In this document: one piece after another, positions 1-4,609 of the stretch | Position numbering within the stretch: the first letter of the stretch is position 1 | How the letters are laid out: each line of letters opens with the position of its first letter | Assembly: GCA_949346185.1 (NCBI GenBank) | Contig: CASGVX010000134.1 | Coordinates: forward strand, 1 to 6,154 | Origin: an uncultured Lachnospiraceae bacterium | GTDB lineage: Bacteria > Bacillota > Clostridia > Lachnospirales > Lachnospiraceae | Direction of reading: 5' to 3' | Length of the DNA: 6,154 nt | The notes under the pieces: model-generated | Seen by the model: the letters and a program-made list of their open reading frames with translations, nothing else | What the model was told of the DNA's origin: nothing | Databases searched by the model: none | Program-made: the position numbers and the translations under genes

Positions 1-7
1 CAGTCGC

Positions 8-21
8 CGTAGCCCGCTACG
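8..21. repeat. Short inverted repeat CGTAGC-CC-GCTACG
   Basis: Bases 8-13 and 16-21 are exact reverse complements around a 2-nt centre, and GTC/GAC just outside (3-5, 21-23) could add pairing in an alternative fold. As RNA the innermost pairs would open to give a loop. It sits at the start of what may be a longer palindromic intergenic repeat whose other half would lie before base 1. Confidence 0.4.
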
Positions 22-122
22 ACTTCCTCCTCCGCCTTGCAGATGAAAATTCCAACTTACGCAAAATGCAAAGTTATTTTTTAACAATCCCTAACTTGAA
101 TGCGCAGGCACAATATTGCAAA

Positions 123-137
123 GCGAACATTGTTCGC
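123..137. repeat. Perfect 15-bp palindrome GCGAACATTGTTCGC
   Basis: Bases 123-129 mirror 131-137 around a single central T. The palindrome could be a protein-binding site, or an RNA hairpin with a 6-bp stem and 3-nt loop. It resembles a Gram-positive LexA (DinR) box, CGAAC-N4-GTTCG, but has only three bases between GAAC and GTTC, so that reading is doubtful. No promoter of a recognisable gene lies next to it in this window. Confidence 0.4.
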
Positions 138-163
138 CATGTGACATATATTTCCCCGCTTCC

Positions 164-195
164 AAAAATATTATATAAGCCACTGCTCAAGCTTA
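164..195 (-). terminator. Possible rho-independent terminator of pyrH
   Basis: On the minus strand, 5-nt arms TAAGC and GCTTA (191-195 and 176-180) enclose a 10-nt loop. After five bases they are followed by TATTTTT (170-164). It lies about 40 nt past the pyrH stop codon. The stem is short and AU-rich, so it is a weak candidate. Additional GC-rich pairing just upstream (CCCG at 196-199 with CGGG at 218-221) could contribute to a larger 3' structure. Confidence 0.3.
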
Positions 196-236
196 CCCGC
201 CGGATAGCGGTATTCACCGGGAATCCTGATGCCTTG

Positions 237-944
237 TCACCGTGCAGTCACCAAAGTCCCCTGAGTTATTCCCTTTGCCGTATTTACAATGCTTTCTCGC
301 TCATTCAGCCCAAATATCATCATCGGCATATGATTTTCCGCACACAAGACCGCAGATGCCAAGTCAATGACTCCCAATCTCTGGTCGATTACATCGTCTA
401 TGCTAATCTCATCATATTTCTTCGCCTGAGGATTGATCGCCGGGTCAGAATCGTACACGCCGTCGATGGACTTTCCAGACAGAATCACATCCGCCTCAAT
501 CTCTATGGCTCGCAGCACGGCTCCGGTATCCGTAGAGAAATAGGGATGCCCCGTGCCCCCCGCAAAAAATACTACCTTGCCCTGAGACAGGGCTTCCAGC
601 GCAGCGTCCTTTGAAAACAACTTCGTCATGGAGCCGCAGACAAAGGGCGTCAGCACTTCCGTGCCAATCCCTGCGCTGCGGAAAATCTCCGACACGTAAA
701 TGCAGTTCATCACAGTGGCGAGCATCCCGATTTGATCTGCCTTGGTTCGGTCAATATTCTCGCTGCTTCGCCCCCGCCAGAAATTGCCGCCTCCTGTCAC
801 AACCCCCACTTCCATGCCGTCTTCCACCAGCTGCTTTACCTGTCTGGCCACTTCCAGGCAGGTACCCTCGTCAAATCCGGTCTTTTTATCCCCCGCAAGG
901 GCTTCCCCGCTAAGTTTCAACAGTATCCGTCTATATTTCGCCAT
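237..944 (-). CDS. pyrH: UMP kinase (uridylate kinase)
   Basis: Phosphorylates UMP to UDP with ATP, the committed step towards all pyrimidine nucleoside triphosphates; a cytoplasmic hexamer of the amino-acid kinase fold. The 235 residues match the usual bacterial length. Visible motifs in order: KLSGEAL near 10-16 (phosphate binding), GGGNFWRG at 51-58, RTKAD-IGMLATVMN at 66-80 (UMP contact), GTGHPYFSTDT at 130-140 and DGVYDSDP at 161-168 (nucleotide binding). The ATG at 944 is supported by GGGAG at 952-956, seven bases upstream. A small hairpin (960-973) sits just before this site. The upstream neighbour is a bactofilin gene and downstream is non-coding DNA, so the frequent tsf-pyrH-frr arrangement is absent. 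I see no convincing promoter in the 160-nt gap upstream. All key motifs are intact and the identification is secure. Confidence 0.97.
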   Translation of the reverse strand: MAKYRRILLKLSGEALAGDKKTGFDEGTCLEVARQVKQLVEDGMEVGVVTGGGNFWRGRSSENIDRTKADQIGMLATVMNCIYVSEIFRSAGIGTEVLTPFVCGSMTKLFSKDAALEALSQGKVVFFAGGTGHPYFSTDTGAVLRAIEIEADVILSGKSIDGVYDSDPAINPQAKKYDEISIDDVIDQRLGVIDLASAVLCAENHMPMMIFGLNERESIVNTAKGITQGTLVTAR

Positions 945-959
945 AGCGTCTCTCCCATC

Positions 960-973
960 GCTGCCACTGCAGC
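960..973 (-). promoter_or_regulatory. Small hairpin just before the pyrH ribosome binding site
   Basis: In the transcript GCUGC (973-969) can pair with GCAGC (964-960) around an AGUG loop. The hairpin ends three bases before the GGGAG Shine-Dalgarno at 956-952. It could influence access of ribosomes to pyrH, but a 5-bp stem may also arise by chance. Confidence 0.3.
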
Positions 974-1044
974 CAAACTCTCAGAAAGCAATCACGCAAA
1001 AGGCTTCCCGAAATCAGAGCCATCCTATTGCATCACTTCTGAAT

Positions 1045-1063
1045 GCGCCAGCTTCGCTGGCAC
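1045..1063 (-). promoter_or_regulatory. Strong 8-bp RNA hairpin in the bactofilin-pyrH gap
   Basis: On the minus strand GUGCCAGC (1063-1056) pairs with GCUGGCGC (1052-1045) across a GAA loop. Seven pairs are Watson-Crick and one is G-U. The equivalent plus-strand RNA would have a C-A mismatch at that position, which favours the minus-strand transcript as the structured one. No U-run follows, so it is not a canonical terminator. It could be a processing, stability or leader structure ahead of pyrH. Confidence 0.45.
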
Positions 1064-1074
1064 GACAATTCATG

Positions 1075-1105
1075 AAAAACCGTTCAGCATGCCATGCACC
1101 CGAAC
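1075..1105 (-). terminator. Possible rho-independent terminator of the bactofilin gene
   Basis: Starting at the last base of the TAG stop codon, the transcript can form GTTC (1105-1102) pairing with GAAC (1085-1082), with an inner GCA/TGC pairing. The fold is followed by GG and five U residues (1079-1075). Internal unpaired bases weaken the stem. The position and U-run are what one expects of a terminator, so I rate it as plausible. Confidence 0.4.
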
Positions 1106-1917
1106 TATCTCTGCTCAAAAAAACCATCCAAGTCCACGCCGGCATAGTTGAGGGAGCAGTATCCATCCACCACGGCACCGTTATTCACCTGAATAGATTT
1201 CGCCTTGATATTTCCTTGGATAATGGCAGTAGAATCCACCACTACATGGCCATTCACGTCAATGTCTCCCTTCACCGCGCCGGCAATATAAGCGGATGTG
1301 GCATCCACGTCACCCAAGATAATGGTGCCCACGCCGATTTTCACAGGCCCCTCGGAACTCAAGCCACCCTCCAGTCTCTGGGTGCTCACATAGATTTCAG
1401 AGGCAATGACGTTGCCGGATACTTTTCCGATGATAGATACCTTGCCCTGGCACTCCACATCACCAGTAATGACACCCATTACTTCCAGTGAACCGTCTGA
1501 GGAAATACCGCCGCGAATCGTGGTTCCGCTGGTAATCGTAGTCACCGTGCCGCTATTGCGCTCCGCATCCATCTGCTCTGACGCTTCCTTCCTGACCGGA
1601 TCATCGTCAGAATTTGCCGCAAACTCTACTGGACGCATCTCCACCTCTGCCTTCGGCCGCTTCTTGGGAGCCTGTTCCGGCTCTTCCTCTGCCGGAGCCT
1701 CCTCCGCAGGTTCTTCCACTGGCAGTTCCATCTGCACCGGAGTAGCATCCTCTGCCTTCACCTCGTCGATCTGGGCATCCGCCTCCTTGCCAGCCTCCCC
1801 CTCCACTTCCTTTAACATTTCATCCAATAAGGCATCTGTCTCTGTATCGTCACCCTCATCAGCAAAAATCTGGCTCAGCAAATCCTTATCCACATTAGCG
1901 TCGTCAAATGTACTCAT
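1105..1917 (-). CDS. Bactofilin (polymer-forming cytoskeletal protein) with a long acidic N-terminal region
   Basis: Bactofilins self-assemble into nucleotide-independent filaments through a right-handed beta-helix and act as scaffolds in cell shape, division or surface processes. The C-terminal half (about 125-258) shows the family pattern: TTITSGTTIRGGISSDG, then short repeats of alternating hydrophobic residues with Gly/Asp turns (GDVECQGKVSIIGKVSGNV, GDIDVNGHVVVD, IIQGNIKAKSI). Residues 1-64 are strongly acidic, and 65-95 form a Pro/Glu/Ala linker ending in a basic patch KKRPKAE; both are probably disordered. This N-terminal part is long compared with minimal bactofilins. I choose the ATG at 1917 because AGGAGG (1927-1932) lies nine bases upstream. 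An in-frame ATG at 1935 overlaps that site and is unlikely. Two tandem promoters precede it and a possible terminator follows, so it is probably its own transcription unit. Role in this organism is unknown. Confidence 0.88.
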   Translation of the reverse strand: MSTFDDANVDKDLLSQIFADEGDDTETDALLDEMLKEVEGEAGKEADAQIDEVKAEDATPVQMELPVEEPAEEAPAEEEPEQAPKKRPKAEVEMRPVEFAANSDDDPVRKEASEQMDAERNSGTVTTITSGTTIRGGISSDGSLEVMGVITGDVECQGKVSIIGKVSGNVIASEIYVSTQRLEGGLSSEGPVKIGVGTIILGDVDATSAYIAGAVKGDIDVNGHVVVDSTAIIQGNIKAKSIQVNNGAVVDGYCSLNYAGVDLDGFFEQR

Positions 1918-1926
1918 ATTTTGTTT

Positions 1927-1932
1927 CCTCCT
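1927..1932 (-). promoter_or_regulatory. Shine-Dalgarno AGGAGG that fixes the bactofilin start
   Basis: A perfect AGGAGG lies nine bases upstream of the ATG at 1917 and overlaps codons 2-3 that would follow the alternative ATG at 1935. Initiation therefore belongs at 1917, giving 270 residues beginning MSTFDD. Confidence 0.85.
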
Positions 1933-1968
1933 CATTCACTGGTAATCATTTTTACCCAATATTAGATA

Positions 1969-1997
1969 ATTATAGCACGAATATTCCGCTTCGTCTA
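1969..1997 (-). promoter_or_regulatory. Sigma-A-type promoter, proximal, for the bactofilin gene
   Basis: Reading the minus strand: TAGACG (-35, 1997-1992), a 17-nt spacer ending in TGC, then a perfect TATAAT (-10, 1974-1969). The TG of an extended -10 element is present. The predicted start of transcription near 1962 would give a leader of about 45 nt containing the AGGAGG site. This is the best promoter in the window. Confidence 0.75.
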
Positions 1998-2025
1998 TAC
2001 TAGCGTAGCAAAAATTCTGCGTCAA
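1997..2025 (-). promoter_or_regulatory. Second, distal sigma-A-type promoter for the bactofilin gene
   Basis: Reading the minus strand: TTGACG (-35, 2025-2020), a 17-nt spacer, then TAGTAT (-10, 2002-1997). The -10 here shares its end with the -35 of the proximal promoter. The tandem arrangement begins about 17 bases past the stop codon of the HD-domain gene and marks a boundary between transcription units. Confidence 0.55.
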
Positions 2026-2041
2026 GCCGTTCGTATTGTTA

Positions 2042-2506
2042 CTATTCACGTCTCTGAACGGTCTCTGCCAGAGAGACGATCTTATCCACCCCGCACACCA
2101 GCCATGCCTCCAAATACCTTGGCGGAATCGGCGTCAGCGGAAACATATGCCTCCTGATGATATTCTCCTCTCGCCTTGTCAGGGAAAAATCCTTCCTGGC
2201 ATTTCGCCATGCGGCATCTGCATGGAAAAATCCATGGGGCCGCCTGTGATGATGCTCCCCGTCATGCCAGTCATATAGAAAATAATCATGGAGCAGAGCT
2301 CCCCGAATCAGTTCCCGGCGATGCACCGGAAGCCCCCAGCACACTGCCGCCCTGAAACTGGCATGGGCTACCTTCAGAGAGTGGGCATATACGCTGGTGC
2401 TGCCATGCTGGCAAAAAGCCTTGCTCTGAACCAGCCGGGAATGCCCTGCTACCTGATGCACCACTGACAAAAAATATTGTTCCTCATTTCTCGATAATCT
2501 TTTCAT
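2042..2506 (-). CDS. HD-domain phosphohydrolase family protein
   Basis: A 154-residue single-domain protein with the metal-binding signature of the HD superfamily: H42 (AHS), H73-D74 (ALLHDYFLYDWH) and D141 (VCGVDK). Extra conserved-looking histidines are at 34 (QHGSTSV), 91 and 95 (HGFFHA) and 120 (RHMFPLTP-PPRY). HD enzymes usually hydrolyse phosphate esters, often of nucleotides; the substrate here is unknown. The wording matches a small HD family I recall from Clostridia, in which the order HGxTSV, LLHDxFLYDWH, HG, HMFPLT and VDK is kept. The ATG at 2506 follows GAGGG with a short gap of about 3-4 bases, so initiation may depend on translation from upstream. It is the last gene of the operon that begins at 4437. 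Family call is firm, function is not. Confidence 0.85.
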   Translation of the reverse strand: MKRLSRNEEQYFLSVVHQVAGHSRLVQSKAFCQHGSTSVYAHSLKVAHASFRAAVCWGLPVHRRELIRGALLHDYFLYDWHDGEHHHRRPHGFFHADAAWRNARKDFSLTRREENIIRRHMFPLTPIPPRYLEAWLVCGVDKIVSLAETVQRRE

Positions 2507-2606
2507 ATTCCCTCAATCTAACACGCTCCCAATCATCCAAAAACCTCCCCCGCAAACCCGCCACTGCAATTCCAGCCACCACCTCGCTGCATGTAGCAGA
2601 AATCAT
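2484..2606 (-). CDS. Doubtful 40-codon ORF between the membrane protein and the HD gene
   Basis: Its ATG overlaps the stop codon of the membrane-protein gene in an ATGA arrangement typical of translational coupling. It fills the otherwise empty 96-nt gap and ends 23 nt inside the HD gene. The 40-residue product has a hydrophobic segment (VVAGIAVAGL, about 9-18) followed by a charged, Arg/Glu-rich tail (RVRLREYEKIIEK). There is no Shine-Dalgarno of its own and I recognise no homologue. It may merely keep ribosomes moving through the gap towards the HD gene, which has a weak site, or it may be chance. Confidence 0.25.
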   Translation of the reverse strand: MISATCSEVVAGIAVAGLRGRFLDDWERVRLREYEKIIEK

Positions 2607-3172
2607 TGGGGTATGTGAAAAATATTTCCATATGTCCTGCGAAAAAAAAGATAGGCCCTGTCAAACACCAGCCAGAGAATCTCTGCCATCAGGATTAGAA
2701 CCAAGTATGACAACACGCCAGATTTTTGGGATAATGAGTCGAAAATACCTCCCGTCAGAATCTGGTCTATTCCCATCAATCCCTCCATTGCCCCGAGAGC
2801 CACTGCCAGCAAAAACTGATAGACGAGAAATTTCACTGCCCACGCCAGGACAGGGCTTATGGGCTTTTTGTCTGAAAAACATCTCTTTTCAAACCACTCT
2901 GCCACCAGCACGTAAATTCCCATGGCCGCAAAGGTAGCCACATGCAGTTTCCTAGGAGAAAGGAAAAATCCCAGCAGGCCAGCCCCCGCCAGATAAAGCG
3001 CCCCCATCCCTAGGGAAAAATTCCTCTCCATCACTCCGGCCAGAAAAGCCGATGCAGCCAAAAAAAACAGGGTGGCAGTGCCAATGTAGCCACCCAGCAG
3101 GATCAGCACCACGCCCAATGCCATCATCAATCCGGCGAAAGCAATTTCCCTAGATTTTAGATGCATCCGCAC
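2603..3172 (-). CDS. Multi-pass membrane protein of unknown function
   Basis: The 189 residues form about six hydrophobic segments, roughly 10-28, 31-48, 53-71, 78-94, 106-130 and 152-172. The N-terminus is short and basic (MRMHLKSRE) and the tail is positively charged (DRAYLFFRRTYG). The overall size and the opening LKSREIAFAGLMMALGVVL resemble small integral proteins such as ECF-transporter S components or DUF2232-like proteins. I cannot assign a family, and no ATPase or T component is next to it. GGAGG at 3179-3183 lies 6 bases before a GTG at 3172 and 12 before an ATG at 3166; the spacing favours GTG. It overlaps the J-domain gene by 16 nt (10 with the ATG), indicating coupled translation and perhaps a joint role at the membrane. 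Confidence 0.75.
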   Translation of the reverse strand: MRMHLKSREIAFAGLMMALGVVLILLGGYIGTATLFFLAASAFLAGVMERNFSLGMGALYLAGAGLLGFFLSPRKLHVATFAAMGIYVLVAEWFEKRCFSDKKPISPVLAWAVKFLVYQFLLAVALGAMEGLMGIDQILTGGIFDSLSQKSGVLSYLVLILMAEILWLVFDRAYLFFRRTYGNIFHIPQ

Positions 3173-3603
3173 AAATCACCTCCCATGCACTCGCAGCAGG
3201 TATCCGCCAGAAATAAATCACAGCAGAGATTGCCCGTGCATCCCCCGCCAGCGCCATTCCTATCATAGGGATTCCTGCCATAGCCGCTACCATAATACTG
3301 ATACTGCTGCCGATTTGCATTGCCATTCTGGCCATACCCTCGCCCATAAGCCTGATTTCCGCCATAATTCTGCCCGGTACCATATCCCTGGGTTTCCTGC
3401 TGGTAGCCATTGCCGGCCCGCATGTCCATAATCTGCCGGTACGCCTCCTGCACCTCCTTAAACTTCTCCTCCGCCAAATCTGACAGAGGATTGTCCGCAT
3501 ACGTGTCGGGATGATACTTCCTGCTAAGCTCTCGGTACGCTTTCTTTACTTCATCGTCTGAGGCGCTGGGCGAAACCCCCAGCACCTGATATGGATCTGC
3601 CAT
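3157..3603 (-). CDS. J-domain protein with low-complexity linker and eight-cysteine tail
   Basis: Residues 3-62 are a J domain with the diagnostic HPD tripeptide at 31-33, which stimulates the ATPase of an Hsp70 (DnaK) partner. It starts with the typical DPYQVLGVSPSASDDEVKKAYRELSRKY. There is no DnaJ Gly/Phe region, CRR zinc domain or substrate-binding domain. Instead residues 65-118 are low complexity, dominated by Gly, Tyr, Gln and Asn with recurring GYG. The last 27 residues hold eight cysteines (122, 127, 128, 136, 137, 139, 145, 147) interspersed with hydrophobic residues. That tail could bind metal, form disulfides, be lipidated or sit at the membrane; none is proven. The ATG at 3603 directly abuts the TAA of the DUF5685 gene and is served by GGAGG five bases upstream. 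Classed as a type III J-protein; its client is unknown, and the neighbouring DUF5685 and membrane proteins are candidates. Confidence 0.9.
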   Translation of the reverse strand: MADPYQVLGVSPSASDDEVKKAYRELSRKYHPDTYADNPLSDLAEEKFKEVQEAYRQIMDMRAGNGYQQETQGYGTGQNYGGNQAYGRGYGQNGNANRQQYQYYGSGYGRNPYDRNGAGGGCTGNLCCDLFLADTCCECMGGDLCGCI

Positions 3604-4437
3604 TTATTCCTCCTTCTTCTCCTGTCCCTGTGCAATTTCATCGAATTTATTCCAAACTCCCGCATAGAGTATATTCCCTAATATATCAGAATATTCAACA
3701 CATGGCAACTTCTGGTAGGCCGCCCCAGCCGCCGACATCTCGTCCAGCAGGATATCCGCCACCCACTGCATGAAATCCGGTCGCTCCCTGTGATGCACAA
3801 GAGGGTTGAATCGCCCCTTCCGCTCATCCTCCTCCAAATCATCCACCGCATCCATCACATAGATAAACCTCCCCAGATGATACCCTATCTCCCCAAAATA
3901 ATCTGTGAATGCATCCTTCCTATAACAGAAGAGCACCTTCATCAATTCGCCGAAACAATCCGCCAGCCGAAAGAGATCCGTCTCCCCCTGTCGCTCCAGT
4001 TCCGACAATCGCTCCAAGGCAGCGGCCATACCTGCCTCCTGCTCCTGATACTCCTTAGCCGCCCGGGTTTTCTTTCCCCGGTATAGTTTGATTCCCAGCC
4101 ATGCTTTCCCGGATGCCTCATCCTCCCGGTCATCCTTCCAGTGATAATAGGAAAGAATCATATTCATATGGGCAGCATATTCTGTCATTTCATTATACAG
4201 GCGCAAATGCTTCTTCCCCGGATGGGCGACGCAGCGCATCCTCTTCCTCTCCAATGGCACAGGATAGACGGAAGACAGCAGAATCACCAGAAAAGTCATA
4301 TCGTACGTCAAAGTCATCTGTCCCAAAAAGCCATATTTCTTTCTCAGCACATAGCACAGACCGCAATAAAAGCCATGATATGCTTCGTAGTCCTTTATCT
4401 TCAGTTCCGGCTTGCGCAGCTGCACATATCCAAACAC
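3604..4437 (-). CDS. DUF5685 family protein
   Basis: A mostly helical protein of 277 residues from the chosen start, beginning MFGYVQLRKPELK. It shows the features I associate with DUF5685: YCGLC (Cys 25 and 28), TYD (45-46), a Cys-x-x-His (C69, H72) in RMRCVAHPGKKH, an Asp-rich DDRED at 102-106, and a second Asp-rich stretch DAVDDLEED at 196-204 followed by GRFNPL. The family has no established function to my knowledge. The two Asp-rich motifs recall class I isoprenoid synthases; this is inference. The start is GTG at 4437, because GGGAGG (4444-4449) lies six bases before it. The ATG at 4452 overlaps that site and has no good site of its own. It leads an operon with the J-domain, membrane and HD genes, and its stop codon abuts the next start. 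A promoter lies about 45 bases upstream. Confidence 0.85.
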   Translation of the reverse strand: MFGYVQLRKPELKIKDYEAYHGFYCGLCYVLRKKYGFLGQMTLTYDMTFLVILLSSVYPVPLERKRMRCVAHPGKKHLRLYNEMTEYAAHMNMILSYYHWKDDREDEASGKAWLGIKLYRGKKTRAAKEYQEQEAGMAAALERLSELERQGETDLFRLADCFGELMKVLFCYRKDAFTDYFGEIGYHLGRFIYVMDAVDDLEEDERKGRFNPLVHHRERPDFMQWVADILLDEMSAAGAAYQKLPCVEYSDILGNILYAGVWNKFDEIAQGQEKKEE

Positions 4438-4443
4438 TTGTCG

Positions 4444-4449
4444 CCTCCC
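4444..4449 (-). promoter_or_regulatory. Shine-Dalgarno GGGAGG that selects the GTG start of the DUF5685 gene
   Basis: GGGAGG lies six bases upstream of GTG at 4437, and the resulting N-terminus MFGYV matches the start I expect for the family. The in-frame ATG at 4452 would place this site inside codons 2-3. Confidence 0.8.
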
Positions 4450-4481
4450 CATCTCTCCATGCCATCATCTTGGCAGAAGAC

Positions 4482-4510
4482 AGTATACCACATAATTGTG
4501 AACAAATTCT
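4482..4510 (-). promoter_or_regulatory. Extended -10 promoter of the DUF5685 operon
   Basis: Reading the minus strand: TGG followed by TATACT (-10, 4487-4482), so a TGn extended -10 is present. At 17-nt spacing the -35 would be AGAATT (4510-4505), a poor match, consistent with reliance on the extended -10. Transcription would begin near 4475, giving a leader of under 40 nt before the GTG at 4437. Confidence 0.55.
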
Positions 4511-4538
4511 GAACAGCCGGGAATAACAACTCCCTGGC

Positions 4539-4573
4539 ACAACGAATATGAAGCAGCTGACATATTCACTTGT
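4539..4573. repeat. Imperfect dyad between thiD and the DUF5685 operon
   Basis: GAATATG (4544-4550) and CATATTC (4561-4567) are exact reverse complements around a 10-nt centre. ACAA (4539-4542) and TTGT (4570-4573) extend the symmetry with one- and two-base offsets. It lies about 30 bases upstream of the predicted -35 region of the next operon and about 40 past the thiD stop. There is no strong U-run, so it could be an operator-like site or a weak end-of-transcript hairpin. Confidence 0.35.
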
Positions 4574-4609
4574 TTCATTGTTCAGCCACTCACCCCCGCC
4601 ATTCATCAC

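Larger units (their letters stand above)
1..236. other. Non-coding region downstream of pyrH, rich in inverted repeats
   Basis: No credible gene is seen on either strand between the window edge and the pyrH stop codon. In particular there is no frr reading frame, although frr often follows pyrH. The stretch holds several short dyads: 8-21, 71-76 with 92-97 (AAGTTA/TAACTT), the 8-bp palindrome CAATATTG at 111-118, the 15-bp palindrome at 123-137, and a hairpin followed by a T-rich run at 164-195. The first 100 bases or so have the look of an intergenic repeat element truncated by the window edge. That is an impression from composition and structure only, since no second copy is present here. 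Confidence 0.6.

Noticed and set aside
123..137. LexA (SOS) box
   Set aside because: The Firmicute box needs four bases between GAAC and GTTC and here there are three; no damage-response gene is adjacent.
66..614. Plus-strand open frame of 182 codons over the end of pyrH
   Set aside because: It is mostly antisense to pyrH, has no recognisable domain, and its beginning lies in repeat-like non-coding DNA.
742..1945. Long plus-strand open frames opposite the 5' part of pyrH and the bactofilin gene (742-1491, 1406-1945)
   Set aside because: They are antisense to genes with clear family motifs, and their Ser/Thr/His-rich translations are what the reverse of such coding sequence gives. No supported start sites were seen.
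4516..4537. Hairpin CC-GGGA/TCCC-GG as a thiD terminator
   Set aside because: The stem is interrupted and no U-run follows on the transcribed strand.
4193..4609. Minus-strand frame of 138 codons starting just after thiD
   Set aside because: Its second half is the DUF5685 gene read in another frame, and the translation has no family features. The promoter and ribosome site in this gap fit the DUF5685 gene instead.
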